Shown one piece after another: positions 42,992 to 53,033 of a stretch of DNA of 64,000 nucleotides (position 1 is the stretch's first letter; the number at the start of each line of letters is the position of its first letter). The translations under genes were made by a program, and so were the position numbers. Source of the stretch: UBA11524 sp963590165 (lineage in GTDB: Bacteria; Bacillota; Clostridia; Christensenellales; Aristaeellaceae); NCBI GenBank assembly GCA_963590165.1, contig CAVANO010000015.1, positions 1-64,000 on the forward strand, in the 5' to 3' direction. Under the pieces are notes generated by a model, which was not told the DNA's origin, did not search any database, and worked only from the letters and a program-made list of their open reading frames with translations.

Positions 42992-45900
42992 TCAGAACAT
43001 GCTGATCTGGCTTGTTTCGCTCATGCCCTCCAACGTGCCGTGCGTGCGGAGCAGTTCGATGACCGCGCCGGACACGTGCGCACGCTCTTTCAAGTCCTCG
43101 ATGGACATGAACGGTCCCTTTTCGCGTTCTTTGACAATACCGACAGCAGCCGCCTCGCCCAGTCCGCCGAGAGACGTGAACGGGCATCGCAGCGAATGCT
43201 CATCCTCCATGCGGAATTTCTTCAGATCGCTCTTATACAGGTCACACGGCAGGAATTTGAAACCGCGCATGTTCATTTCCAGCACCAGTTCAAGGCTCGT
43301 CATGGCTTCCTTGTCCTTCGCGGTTGCCTTCGGGTCATTCTTGATCTGCTTGATTTTTTCCCGGATGGTTTCCGGATCAATCAGCATGGTCATCGCGTCA
43401 AATCCATCGCCGCGGACAGTGAAATACGCGCAGTAATATGCCAGCGGTTTATGCACCTTGTACCACGCAATGCGCAGCGCCATCGTCACGTATGCCACAG
43501 CATGCCCCTTGGGGAACATATACTTGATCTTCTTGCAGGAGTCCATGAACCATTGCGGAACATTCTGCTCGATCATTGCCTGTTCCATTTCAGGCTTCAG
43601 ACCACGTCCCTTGCGGACGCTCTCCATCGTCGTGAAAGCCATTTTCGGGGCGACGCCCTTGTCAATCAGGTAGTTCATGATGTCATCGCGGCAGCAGACG
43701 CATTCGCTCAGCTTCGCCGTGCCGTTTGCGATCAACTCCTGCGCGTTGCCCAGCCACACGTCCGTGCCGTGCGACAGACCGGAAATGCGCAGCAGCTCCT
43801 CCATGGTCGTCGGCTTCGTTTCATCCAGCATACCGCGGACGAATGCCGTGCCGAATTCGGGTACACCGAATGTGCCGGTTGTACAGCCAATTTGCTCCTG
43901 CGTCACGCCGAGCGCCTCAGGCGAGGAGAACAGGCTGCGAACCGCCGGATCATCCAGCGGCACATCCTTATAGCCGATGCCCGTCAGTTCCTCGAGCATA
44001 TGCAGGACAGTCGGGTCATCATGACCAAGGCAGTCCAGCTTCACGAGGATATCATGCATGGAGTTGAAGTCGAAGTGCGTCGTGGTAAAGTCAGAATCAA
44101 GGTCGTCAGCAGGATGCTGCACGGCGGTAAACTGGTAGATTTCGTACTCCTTCGGCACGACAACCATGCCGCCGGGGTGCTGACCGGTTGACTTCTTGAC
44201 ACCCTCGCAGCCTGCCGCAAGGCGCTCCTTCTCCGTGTTGCCGACCTGAATGCCGCGCTCCTCGAAGTACTTGTACACATAACCGTACGCGGTTTTTTCC
44301 GCCAGGCCTGTAATCGTGCCTGCGCGAAAGACGTGATCATGACCGAAGAGCTCCTCGACATTATGGAACGCGCGGTTCTGATATTCGCCGGAGAAATTCA
44401 AGTCGATATCAGGCACCTTGTCGCCTTCAAAGCCGAGGAACACCTCGAACGGAATATCAAAGCCGTCCTTGACCAGCTTCTGCCCGCAAATCGGGCAGTC
44501 CTTATCAGGCAGGTCAACACCAACTTTGTATTTGCTCTTGTCCACATCGAAGAAGCCCTTTCGGCAATGCGTGCAACGGTAATGCGGCGGCAGTGCATTG
44601 ACCTCAGTGATGCCGCACATGCGCGCCACAAGGCTCGAACCGACCGAGCCGCGGCTGCCGACAAGGTATCCGTCGGCATTCGAGCGGCTGACGAGGCGCT
44701 GCGCAATGTTGTACAGCGTCGCAAAGCCGTAGCCGATGATGGATTTAAGCTCCTTGTTCAAGCGGTTCACGACAATTTCCGGCAGTTCATCGCCGTAGAG
44801 CTCCTTCGCCGTACTCCACGTCATGTTCTGGATATTGTCCGCCGCATCCTCCCAGAACGGCTGGAATGTATCCTCGCCCTTGGGGTGTTTAGGAAACAAT
44901 TGCAGCTTTTCGACCTGGTCGGCAATCATCCGCGGATTGTCAATGACAACCTCATGGCACTTCTTTTCGCCGAGATATGCAAATTCCTCAAGCATCTCGT
45001 TCGTGGTCTTGAAGTACAGCGGCGGCTGCAGGTCTGCGTCATCGAAGCCCATGCCTGCCTGAATGATGGCACGGTTGATGGCGTTATGCGGGTCGAGGAA
45101 GTGCACATCCCCTGTGGCGACAACCGGCTTGCCGAGCTCTTCGCCGAGGCGGACGATTTTCCGGTTCAGCTCGCGCAGCGCCTCCTCATCCGCCGCATAC
45201 CCTTGCCGAATCAGGAATTCGTTGTTGCCGATCGGCTGAATCTCCAAATAGTCATACCACGAAGCGATTTTCTTGATTTTCTCCCACGGTTCTTCGTGCA
45301 GCACCGCACGGAACAGCTCGCCTGCCTCGCATGCACTGCCGATAATCAGCCCCTCGCGGTACTGATCGATGATGCGCCGCGGCATATGCGGACGGCTGCG
45401 GAAGTAGTCCAGATGTCCGATGGACACAAGGCGGTTCAGGTTAACCAGCCCCTGCTGGCTCTTGACGAGCAGAATCACATGATAGCTTTCGCCGATGGCG
45501 CCGCCCTTGAGCGTGTTCAAGTCGCTGAGCTTCGTGAACTGCTTGTCCTCTTTGAGGGATTTGAGCATTTTTGCGAGGCAGAACGCCGTTGCGGTCGCGT
45601 CATGCACAGCGCGATGAGCGTTTTTCAGGCTGACACCGAGCTGCTTGCAGACGCTCTTGAGCTTGAACGAGCCCAGATCCGGGAACATCCGCCGCGACAG
45701 CGCCAGCGTATCAAGCACGGGCGTATCGAGCGTCCGCCCGAGACGGCGCAGTTCCGCCTTGAGCAATGCCGCGTCAAAGCTGGCATTATGCGCGGCAATC
45801 GCGGAGCTGCCGATGAAATCCATCAGCTTCGGAATTGCCGTTTCCGCCGTTTCCTTGTCGGCAAGCATCGTGTCGTTAATACCGGTCAGGTCGGTGATTT

Positions 45901-47413
45901 TCGGCTTCAGCGGCTTTTTCGGATTGACCAGCAGCGACAGCGAATCAACAACTGTATCGCCGACCAGCCTGACCGCGCCGATTTCGATGACGCGTTCTGT
46001 CGCCGTATTCAGACCGGTGGACTCAAAGTCCAGCACGACAATCGGCTCCTCAAGCGAGCGGTCATCCGCGTCCGTCACCGTCACCGATTCATCAATCAGA
46101 TAGCCTTCGCAGCCGGGAATCAGCTTAATCGGCTGCTTCTTGACGGCATTAAACGCTGCCGGGAACGACTGCAGTACGCCGTGGTCGGTAATGGCAACGG
46201 CAGGATGACCCCACTCGATGGCGCGCTTAATCAGCACGTCCGCAGGTGTCAGCGCATCCATGGCAGACATGTTCGTATGCATGTGCAGCTCGACGCGCTT
46301 TTCCTCGGCCGTATCCATGCGGACAATTTTCTCCATCGGCACGAGATCACGCACGCTGATGGACAGTTCATGGACATAATTGTCAAAGAGGCATTCGCCG
46401 CGCACCTTGACATTCATACCGACTTTGATCTGGTCGACCTTGTCCATGACTTCCTTGCGTTCCTCTTCAGTGATGGGCGGAAGTTCCTCGCCTTCCTTGC
46501 GCCTGCCGAAGGAATTACGGCGGAAGCGCATGAACGACTTGCACAGCACCGACGATGTATAATCCGTGACAGCAAAGGTCACCAGCAGCATTTCGCCGCC
46601 CTTGAGTTCCTTCGTTTCGAGCTTGAAGATATCGCCCTGCACAACCACAAGCCCGGCATCGCTCGTCAGTTCCTTCATCTCCATCGGGCGGTCGGCAATG
46701 GAACGCCCCATAATGGGCTTGCCGATGGCGTGATCCGTCATGACGGGCATGAGCGGATCGCGCGGCGGCTCCTTCTCCTCCTGCTTTTTCGGCGCGGACG
46801 GCTTGCGTTCGCCTGCCGGCTTGTCGGATTTTTTCTTTTCCTTCGCAGGTGCCTGATTCATCATTTCCGGCGTAGCGGCAGTCATGTGCTCGCGCATACG
46901 TTCCTCGCGGATTTCCGCCAAGCGCTTTTCCTGGTCGCCCGCCACGGTCAGTTCCACCTGTACCTCCGCAGAGAAGATATCCTTCACCGCCTGCTCCAAC
47001 CGCGCCGCGACGTTTTGCCGTGCCATATATTCCAGCGAAAATGCGTCCGGGAATGTCAGCGTGATGCGGTCACCCTCGCAGCGCCAGTCGATTTGATCCA
47101 TCCAACTGACAGATGCCGGATAATTCCGGCGGAGGAAGTCCGTGAGCACCTGCTTATAGGCACCGATGTTCAGCTTGAAATCGTCCTTCAGCCCCGGCGA
47201 AACGACGCGCAATGCCAGTGCACGCTTCGAAAACACGCGGCGGAGGATTTTCTCCATCTTCAGGAAGGTTGCTTCCTCGACCAGCACATTCGCCTCGAAA
47301 GTGATATAGACCTTCTTCTGCTCCTGCACGTAGACCGCGCGCGGCATATGCAATTGTCCCTTGAGGTGCGGCAGCTCCGCGTAGATTTGGGCAAGCAGTT
47401 CATCGTAGCTCAT
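42992..47413 (-). CDS. polC: DNA polymerase III alpha subunit, PolC type
   Basis: The 1473-residue replicative polymerase of low-GC Gram-positives, of usual length. N-terminal domain, then OB-fold (about residue 250-340), first PHP segment (VELHMHTNMSA near 374), embedded 3'-5' exonuclease (VVLDFESTGL near 459, with the ExoIII HDAxxD motif HRAVHDATAT), second PHP segment, zinc ribbon (CTHC...CPIC, about 945-978) and palm with catalytic PDIDLNFSGEY near 1004. It follows ispG after a gap that holds two dispersed hairpin repeats; the repeat edge lies at the ribosome binding site. It ends the pyrH-to-polC cluster, typical of Firmicutes. Confidence 0.98.
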   Translation of the reverse strand: MSYDELLAQIYAELPHLKGQLHMPRAVYVQEQKKVYITFEANVLVEEATFLKMEKILRRVFSKRALALRVVSPGLKDDFKLNIGAYKQVLTDFLRRNYPASVSWMDQIDWRCEGDRITLTFPDAFSLEYMARQNVAARLEQAVKDIFSAEVQVELTVAGDQEKRLAEIREERMREHMTAATPEMMNQAPAKEKKKSDKPAGERKPSAPKKQEEKEPPRDPLMPVMTDHAIGKPIMGRSIADRPMEMKELTSDAGLVVVQGDIFKLETKELKGGEMLLVTFAVTDYTSSVLCKSFMRFRRNSFGRRKEGEELPPITEEERKEVMDKVDQIKVGMNVKVRGECLFDNYVHELSISVRDLVPMEKIVRMDTAEEKRVELHMHTNMSAMDALTPADVLIKRAIEWGHPAVAITDHGVLQSFPAAFNAVKKQPIKLIPGCEGYLIDESVTVTDADDRSLEEPIVVLDFESTGLNTATERVIEIGAVRLVGDTVVDSLSLLVNPKKPLKPKITDLTGINDTMLADKETAETAIPKLMDFIGSSAIAAHNASFDAALLKAELRRLGRTLDTPVLDTLALSRRMFPDLGSFKLKSVCKQLGVSLKNAHRAVHDATATAFCLAKMLKSLKEDKQFTKLSDLNTLKGGAIGESYHVILLVKSQQGLVNLNRLVSIGHLDYFRSRPHMPRRIIDQYREGLIIGSACEAGELFRAVLHEEPWEKIKKIASWYDYLEIQPIGNNEFLIRQGYAADEEALRELNRKIVRLGEELGKPVVATGDVHFLDPHNAINRAIIQAGMGFDDADLQPPLYFKTTNEMLEEFAYLGEKKCHEVVIDNPRMIADQVEKLQLFPKHPKGEDTFQPFWEDAADNIQNMTWSTAKELYGDELPEIVVNRLNKELKSIIGYGFATLYNIAQRLVSRSNADGYLVGSRGSVGSSLVARMCGITEVNALPPHYRCTHCRKGFFDVDKSKYKVGVDLPDKDCPICGQKLVKDGFDIPFEVFLGFEGDKVPDIDLNFSGEYQNRAFHNVEELFGHDHVFRAGTITGLAEKTAYGYVYKYFEERGIQVGNTEKERLAAGCEGVKKSTGQHPGGMVVVPKEYEIYQFTAVQHPADDLDSDFTTTHFDFNSMHDILVKLDCLGHDDPTVLHMLEELTGIGYKDVPLDDPAVRSLFSSPEALGVTQEQIGCTTGTFGVPEFGTAFVRGMLDETKPTTMEELLRISGLSHGTDVWLGNAQELIANGTAKLSECVCCRDDIMNYLIDKGVAPKMAFTTMESVRKGRGLKPEMEQAMIEQNVPQWFMDSCKKIKYMFPKGHAVAYVTMALRIAWYKVHKPLAYYCAYFTVRGDGFDAMTMLIDPETIREKIKQIKNDPKATAKDKEAMTSLELVLEMNMRGFKFLPCDLYKSDLKKFRMEDEHSLRCPFTSLGGLGEAAAVGIVKEREKGPFMSIEDLKERAHVSGAVIELLRTHGTLEGMSETSQISMF

Positions 47414-47424
47414 TGATTTCCTCC

Positions 47425-47600
47425 GGACTTCGCGGACTTCGTCCGTTTTTCTTTTTCAAACTCCTTCGCATGCATACTTTCTTAGTTTAATTGCAACTTT
47501 CGTTGGCTGTGCAATCGCGGACTTCGCGGACTTCATCCGTTTTTTTTCTTTTTCAAACCCCTTCGCATACATACTTCCATGTCACTTGATTTGTTCCAAG
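47425..47600. repeat. Two tandem copies (94 bp apart) of the dispersed hairpin repeat
   Basis: GGACTTCGCGGACTTC begins at 47425 and again at 47519. Each is followed by a hairpin GCGGACTTCRTCCG, a T-run, a pyrimidine tract and CNCCTTCGCAT, and the second copy by CATGTCACTTGATTTG. The left edge touches the polC ribosome binding site (GGAGG at 47421-47425, minus strand). The array fills the ispG-polC gap. Confidence 0.85.
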
Positions 47601-47628
47601 GCAGAAAAGAAAACTTGCCTTTTGCTGT

Positions 47629-48696
47629 TCAACCGATGCTTGCTTTCTTTTCCTCTGCAATTTTCCTTGCAGTTTCAATCAGTCTGTCAGCAAGATTTTC
47701 CTCCACCACAATGGGTTCCTGTCCCTTGACAAACAGCACGCCGCCGCGTTTGCCGCCAGCCATGCCGACATCCGCATCGCGCGCCTCGCCAGGACCATTG
47801 ACAACGCAGCCCATGACAGCGACCTTCAGCGGCACATCAATGTCCGCCAGCTCACGCTCAACCCTCGCCGCGATGCCGGACACGTCAATGCATGTGCGTC
47901 CGCAGGTCGGGCAGGACACCAGCTGCACACCATGCGTCCGCAGATTCAGCGCACGCAGAATATCCCACGCCGCCTTTGCCTCTGGAATCGGGTCACCCGT
48001 CAGGCTGACGCGAATCGTATCGCCGATGCCCTGCGCCAGCAAGGCGCCGATGCCGATGGCGCTTTTTATCGTCCCTTGCCCCGGCAAACCTGCTTCGGTC
48101 ACACCGACATGCAGCGGATACGAGCAGCGCTTCGCCGCCAGCTCATACGTATCAATCGTCAGCCGCACGTCTGATGCCTTCATCGACAGCACGATGTCCT
48201 CAAAGCCGACCTTCTCCAGCATTTTCGCGTGATTCAGGGCGCTCTCAACAAGCCCTTCCGCGCACGGACCGCCGTACTTCGCCAGAATATCCTTCTCGAT
48301 GGAGCCGGTATTCACGCCGATGCGAATCGGGATATGGTGTGCCTTTGCCGCTGCTGCCAGCTCGCGCACATGCGCCTCGCCGCCGATGTTGCCGGGATTG
48401 ATGCGCAATTTATGGATGCCATTCTCCGCCGCAGCGATAGCAAGCCGGTGGTTATAATGAATATCTGCCACCAGCGGCACAGGCGAATGATCCACCAGCG
48501 TCCGAACCGCCTTCGCACATTCCTCATCGTAGACGCTGACGCGGACAATGTCACATCCTGCCTTTGCCAGCGCGCGAATCTGCGCAAGCGTCTTCTCCGC
48601 ATCGCGCGTATCGGTATTGGTCATGGACTGCACCCATACAGGGGAATGTCCGCCGAGCGTCAGCGAACCGACACGAACCATCGATGTTTCGTACAT
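47629..48696 (-). CDS. ispG: 4-hydroxy-3-methylbut-2-enyl diphosphate synthase
   Basis: A 355-residue [4Fe-4S] enzyme of the MEP isoprenoid pathway (MEcPP to HMBPP). The cluster cysteines are in LVSCPTCGRTC and AVMGCVVNGPGEA, with the TIM-barrel start MVRVGSLTLGGHSPVWVQSMTNTDT typical of GcpE. Gene order rseP-ispG-polC is conserved. Confidence 0.97.
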   Translation of the reverse strand: MYETSMVRVGSLTLGGHSPVWVQSMTNTDTRDAEKTLAQIRALAKAGCDIVRVSVYDEECAKAVRTLVDHSPVPLVADIHYNHRLAIAAAENGIHKLRINPGNIGGEAHVRELAAAAKAHHIPIRIGVNTGSIEKDILAKYGGPCAEGLVESALNHAKMLEKVGFEDIVLSMKASDVRLTIDTYELAAKRCSYPLHVGVTEAGLPGQGTIKSAIGIGALLAQGIGDTIRVSLTGDPIPEAKAAWDILRALNLRTHGVQLVSCPTCGRTCIDVSGIAARVERELADIDVPLKVAVMGCVVNGPGEARDADVGMAGGKRGGVLFVKGQEPIVVEENLADRLIETARKIAEEKKASIG

Positions 48697-48762
48697 GCTA
48701 TTCTCCTTATTCTGCCTGCAAATTGTGCATAAAATGCCGTGTTTGCCCTTGACGCCTTCAGG

Positions 48763-49830
48763 TTACCCGCCAATCAGTGTCCAGACGTCCTTGAAAACGA
48801 GGAAAATCATCAATGCAAACAGCAAACCCATGCCAATCAGGTTGACGGTCGCCTCATACTTCTGCGGAATCGGCTTGCGGCGGATGGCCTCAAGCAGCAA
48901 AAACAGGAAGCGTGCGCCGTCCAGCCCTGGAATCGGCAGCAAATTCATGATGCCCAGATTGATTGAGATGACCGCCAGCGCGTTGATGAACGCTTCAAAG
49001 CCGTACTCAGACACCTGCTCGCTGACCATCGCAACCGTGCCGACCACGCCGCCGACCTCGTTCAAGCCTGCACCGGTCGTCACCATGCTGCGCAGCGTCT
49101 GCCAGATGACTGTACCGGCATATACGCAGCTGTTCCACGAGTAACTGATTGCCGAGCCTGCAGAAATCCTGCAATTTTCGCCCGTCGCGGCACTCGCGAC
49201 ATACACACCCATCCGGCTGCGCGACAAGGATTCATCGTATTCCGGCGTCACCGTCAGCGCCAGCTGCTCATCGCCGCGCTGCACCGTCAATTCGACCGGC
49301 TCATTGCCTGCAGCAGCAATCAGCTCCGTCAGCGAGGTCGCGGCGTTCTCCTGCGGCACATCCACGCCATTGACCGTAAGAATGACATCGCCGCTCTGAA
49401 TGCCTGCTGCCATGGCAGGACTGTTCTCCTCAACGTTGGAAATGACTGCCTGCGTTGCAGACACGCCGCCAATCCAGAAATACAGGAACAACACCAGCAG
49501 CGGCAGGATGAAGTTCATGCCTGGTCCCATCAGCACGGACAGCATCCGCTTCCACACCGGCTGACGGTAGAACGCGCGCGGGTCATCGACTGCCTTGCCG
49601 TTCACGTCATCCTCGCCGTAGAAGGCACAGTAACCGCCGAGCGGAATGCAGCGCAAGGCGAACTTCGTGCCGGACTTGCCCGTCCAGCCGACAATTTTCG
49701 GACCGAAGCCGATCGCAAATTCCATCACCTCAATGCCGGTGATGCGCGCAAAGAAATAATGTCCGAATTCATGGACGGTGATCAGGATTCCGAGCAGCAG
49801 AATGGCTGCCAGCACTGAAATAAGTGTCAT
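48763..49830 (-). CDS. rseP: RseP/site-2 protease family zinc metalloprotease
   Basis: A 355-residue intramembrane protease. Zinc site HEFGH near residue 20 in TVHEFGHYFFARITGIEV, one PDZ domain (ISNVEENSPAMAAGIQSGDVI), and the C-terminal LGIMNLLPIPGLDGARFLF with the third zinc ligand Asp. It cleaves membrane regulators such as anti-sigma factors. It ends 66 bases before ispG and starts 14 bases after the dxr stop. Confidence 0.97.
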   Translation of the reverse strand: MTLISVLAAILLLGILITVHEFGHYFFARITGIEVMEFAIGFGPKIVGWTGKSGTKFALRCIPLGGYCAFYGEDDVNGKAVDDPRAFYRQPVWKRMLSVLMGPGMNFILPLLVLFLYFWIGGVSATQAVISNVEENSPAMAAGIQSGDVILTVNGVDVPQENAATSLTELIAAAGNEPVELTVQRGDEQLALTVTPEYDESLSRSRMGVYVASAATGENCRISAGSAISYSWNSCVYAGTVIWQTLRSMVTTGAGLNEVGGVVGTVAMVSEQVSEYGFEAFINALAVISINLGIMNLLPIPGLDGARFLFLLLEAIRRKPIPQKYEATVNLIGMGLLFALMIFLVFKDVWTLIGG

Positions 49831-49844
49831 GATGTACCTCTTTG

Positions 49845-50987
49845 TTATGCTTTGATGCTTGCAGCAACGCGCCTTGCCTGCTGATCCGCCGCGAAAATAT
49901 CCGCCAAAGTGTTAGCCGGAAGGTCACCGCAGCGGTTCAGCGTTTCCTCCACAATCCGGCTGATATCGCCGAAACGGATACGGTCATGCAGGAACGCGTC
50001 CACCGCCATCTCATTCGCGCCATTAAGCACCGTGCAGGCAGCGCCGCCCGCGCGGAGACATTCGCCCGCCAGTCGCAGCGCCGGGAAGCGCACCGGATCG
50101 CCCGGTTCAAACGTCAGCGTGCCCACGGAGAACAGGTCAAGCGGCTGACTGCCCGTCGGGATACGCCGCGGATATGTCATCGCATATGCAATCGGGACGC
50201 GCATGTCCGGCACGCCCATCTGTGCCAGCACCGCGCCGTCCGCAAATTCCACAGCGGAATGGACAATGCTCTGCGGATGCACAACGACCTGAATCTTCTC
50301 TGCCGGCATATCAAACAGCCAGCGTGCCTCCATGATTTCCAGCGCCTTGTTGAACATGCTTGCGGAATCGACCGTGATTTTCGCGCCCATTGACCAGTTC
50401 GGGTGCTTGAGTGCCTGCGCACGGGTTGCATTTTCCATCTGCTCGTGCGTCCATGTGCGGAAAGGTCCGCCGGATGCCGTCAGCAAAAGGCGCACAGGGC
50501 GATTACCGCCGGCAGCCTGCAAGCACTGGAATATCGCCGAATGCTCGCTGTCGACCGGCAGAATCGGCTTGCCAATCTTCTGCGCTGCGTCCATGACGAG
50601 GTGACCGCCGGTGACAAGCGCCTCCTTGTTCGCCAGCAGCACCTGCCGATTCGCACCGATCGCGTCCATGACGCTCTGCAGTCCGGCAATGCCGACCACG
50701 CTGACGAGCACCAAATCCGCCGGAACCTCCGCCGCTGCTGCATGAAGCGCCTCCTCACCCATCACCCAATGGCAGAAGCGGACGTCCTCCGGAATATCCG
50801 CCATCGGAATCGGTTCGGTCAGGCCGGCTGCTTCCGGGCGGAATTCGCGCACCTGCTCGAACAGTTTCTCCGCATTACGGTGCGCCGTCAGCATCTTCAC
50901 CTGAAATTCATCCGGATGCAGGCGCACAACTGCAAGCGCCTGCGTGCCGATGGAGCCGGTGGAACCGAGGATTGAGATCGTCTGCAT
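49845..50987 (-). CDS. dxr: 1-deoxy-D-xylulose 5-phosphate reductoisomerase
   Basis: A 380-residue NADPH-dependent MEP-pathway enzyme. The nucleotide fold begins ISILGSTGSIGTQAL; the catalytic region holds LLTASGGPF, KHPNWSMGAKITVDSASMFNKALE with the metal and substrate ligands, and PQSIVHSAVEFADG. Complete and of usual length. It lies between cdsA and rseP. Confidence 0.98.
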   Translation of the reverse strand: MQTISILGSTGSIGTQALAVVRLHPDEFQVKMLTAHRNAEKLFEQVREFRPEAAGLTEPIPMADIPEDVRFCHWVMGEEALHAAAAEVPADLVLVSVVGIAGLQSVMDAIGANRQVLLANKEALVTGGHLVMDAAQKIGKPILPVDSEHSAIFQCLQAAGGNRPVRLLLTASGGPFRTWTHEQMENATRAQALKHPNWSMGAKITVDSASMFNKALEIMEARWLFDMPAEKIQVVVHPQSIVHSAVEFADGAVLAQMGVPDMRVPIAYAMTYPRRIPTGSQPLDLFSVGTLTFEPGDPVRFPALRLAGECLRAGGAACTVLNGANEMAVDAFLHDRIRFGDISRIVEETLNRCGDLPANTLADIFAADQQARRVAASIKA

Positions 50988-51067
50988 GGGCTTTTGTTCC
51001 TTTCCTTCAAATCGGGCAAACGAGGCGGTTCGATCGTGTCGGTCGCACCACCTCGTTGATACCTGTA

Positions 51068-51886
51068 TTATATTCCGGCAAGCAGCCGATAGCAGAGCAT
51101 CAGCACCGCCATGAACAGCACGCTGTCCAGCCGGTCAAGCATGCCGCCATGACCCGGGAAGAGGTTCGAGAAGTCCTTCATGCCGCAATGCCGCTTAATC
51201 AGCGAGAAGAAGAGGTCGCCCATCTCCCCTGCGATACCGCCGAGGATGCCCAGCAGCACATATACATACCACGCCGGCAACAGCGAACGGTTCTGCCCGG
51301 ACAATGCATAGGCAACCCCGCCGATCAGCAACGACATCAGCAGTGCGCCGATCATACCGCCGATCGCGCCGGAAATCGTCTTATTCGGGCTGACCTCGGG
51401 GCACAGTTTCGGTCCCTTGACCGCTTTGCCGACCCACATTGCGCACGCGTCCGCCATGCACGGGATGCCGATGGTCAGCGCAAACATCGTGATTTGCAGC
51501 GATTTCGGCTCGATAAGTGCAAAGGAAATGGCACTCATGCCCGGCAGCGCGATGGTCAGCAAGGGCAGCATACTCATGACAGCATCCTCGAGCTTCGGTT
51601 CGGCACGGAAAACGACGCAGATGATCGTCAGCAGGCAAATCGCCATAATAACAGGCAGAATAACTTTGGTGCCGAAGAAGAGCGTCAGCGGAATCGACAC
51701 GACCATACCGATCCATGTCGGCCACGCGACCGGGCGGTGACCCGCCTGTGCCAGCGCATGGAATTCCTCCTGCACGCCGAAGCAGACAATAATCAGGACG
51801 CTAATCGCCATGACCCAGCCGCCGATAATCATCAGGACGGCGATGCATGCCGCCATCAGCAGACCTACAATCGTTTTTTTCTTCAC
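51068..51886 (-). CDS. cdsA: Phosphatidate cytidylyltransferase
   Basis: A 272-residue polytopic membrane enzyme (about eight spans) that makes CDP-diacylglycerol. The C-terminal signature KDFSNLFPGHGGMLDRLDS is complete. A poor-scoring second gene frame overlaps on the other strand but is a shadow. It is separated from uppS by 283 bases that contain a dispersed repeat. Confidence 0.96.
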   Translation of the reverse strand: MKKKTIVGLLMAACIAVLMIIGGWVMAISVLIIVCFGVQEEFHALAQAGHRPVAWPTWIGMVVSIPLTLFFGTKVILPVIMAICLLTIICVVFRAEPKLEDAVMSMLPLLTIALPGMSAISFALIEPKSLQITMFALTIGIPCMADACAMWVGKAVKGPKLCPEVSPNKTISGAIGGMIGALLMSLLIGGVAYALSGQNRSLLPAWYVYVLLGILGGIAGEMGDLFFSLIKRHCGMKDFSNLFPGHGGMLDRLDSVLFMAVLMLCYRLLAGI

Positions 51887-52014
51887 GGAAGTGTTCCTCC
51901 TCTTGTTTGTTGCACTGCCGCTGTTAGGGGAGCTTTCATATTATAATCGTGAATTATGTTTTATTTGTGAATTCAGACTTTGCCTTTGTGGATGTTCCAG
52001 TGTAATTGCAGTCG

Positions 52015-52170
52015 CAGACTTCGTCTGTTTTAAGGCACTTCTTCGCATGCACTCCCATGTTTCTTGATTTGGAAAGCAACTTATATATTGTTCCACTTTA
52101 AATCAACTAAGAAAATAGAAACTGCATGCCCGAAGGGGGATAAGGGTGGGGACTGGAAAGCCCCTTGAAC
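52015..52170. repeat. Dispersed repeat copy between cdsA and uppS
   Basis: It has the hairpin CAGACTTCGTCTG (52015-52027), then TTTT, CTTCTTCGCATGCA and CATGTTTCTTGATTTG, and at the right, inverted, GGGGACTGGAAAGCCCC with TGCATGCCCGAAGGGGG. It breaks an otherwise close gene series. Confidence 0.75.
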
Positions 52171-52961
52171 TACTTCAGGCGACTGCCGAACCTTCTCTCG
52201 CGGCCGCCGAAAACGGTCAGCGCAGCGTCGTAATCCGCAACGGTAAAGTCCGGCCAGAGCACCTTCGGGAACTCAAATTCCGCGTAGGCGCATTGCCATA
52301 GCAGGAAGTTGCTCAGCCGCATTTCTCCGCTCGTGCGGATCATCAAATCCACATCCGGCTGACCGGCGGTATACAGGCTTTCGGACAAGCGCTCCTCATC
52401 GATGTCCTCCGGCTTGATGGTGCCCTGCTGCACCTGTTCCGCCAGTAGTCGCGCCGCACGCGTCAACTCCGCACGTCCGCCGTAATTCAGCGCGATGTTC
52501 AGATTCAAGCCGGTGTTGCCGCACGTCCGGCGTTCCGCCTCAATCAACGTTTCGCGTTGCTTCTGGGGCAAGGCACTCTTGTCGCCCATAATCAGGATGC
52601 GGACATTCTTCTCGTCCAGTTCATCAATTTCCGACTGGAAGAAATCGAGAATCAACTGCATGAGCGCACCGACCTCCTCCGGCGAACGCTTCCAGTTCTC
52701 CGTCGAGAAGGCGTAGATGCTCAGCGACCCGATTTTCAGATCGTCCGTATGGCGGATGATTTCGCGGAGCGTTTCCGTGCCCTGCCGATGCCCCTTCGCC
52801 ACGCTCAGACGGTGTTTCTTCGCCCACCGGCCGTTGCCGTCCATGATGATGGCGACATGCTTGGGCAAGCGCTGAAAATCCTCGCGCGTCATTTTCTTCT
52901 CGTGGTGATGCACAGGTCGGGAGAAAAGGCTCTTCAGCCGCTGAAAAGCTTCGTTTGCCAT
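52170..52961 (-). CDS. uppS: Undecaprenyl diphosphate synthase (isoprenyl transferase)
   Basis: A 263-residue cis-prenyltransferase that makes the lipid carrier for cell-wall synthesis. Family motifs: VAIIMDGNGRWAKKHRL (catalytic Asp), SIYAFSTENW and LMIRTSGEMRLSNFLLWQCAYAE. The ATG at 52961 follows AAGGAG; the open frame continues upstream to 53015 but has no better start. Confidence 0.97.
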   Translation of the reverse strand: MANEAFQRLKSLFSRPVHHHEKKMTREDFQRLPKHVAIIMDGNGRWAKKHRLSVAKGHRQGTETLREIIRHTDDLKIGSLSIYAFSTENWKRSPEEVGALMQLILDFFQSEIDELDEKNVRILIMGDKSALPQKQRETLIEAERRTCGNTGLNLNIALNYGGRAELTRAARLLAEQVQQGTIKPEDIDEERLSESLYTAGQPDVDLMIRTSGEMRLSNFLLWQCAYAEFEFPKVLWPDFTVADYDAALTVFGGRERRFGSRLK

Positions 52962-53033
52962 GGTTTGCTCCTTAGTAAAGGAAATGCGCAGACTTCCGCC
53001 CGGAAGGCCGCGCATCGCCTTGTATTTGTCCTG

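Noticed and set aside
44333..47416. A 1027-codon open frame opposite polC
   Set aside because: Antisense shadow of a GC-rich gene. The real coding strand has all PolC motifs. The same applies to the long frames opposite guaB (4657-6333), mgtA (56555-58171), the mannanase and the binding proteins.
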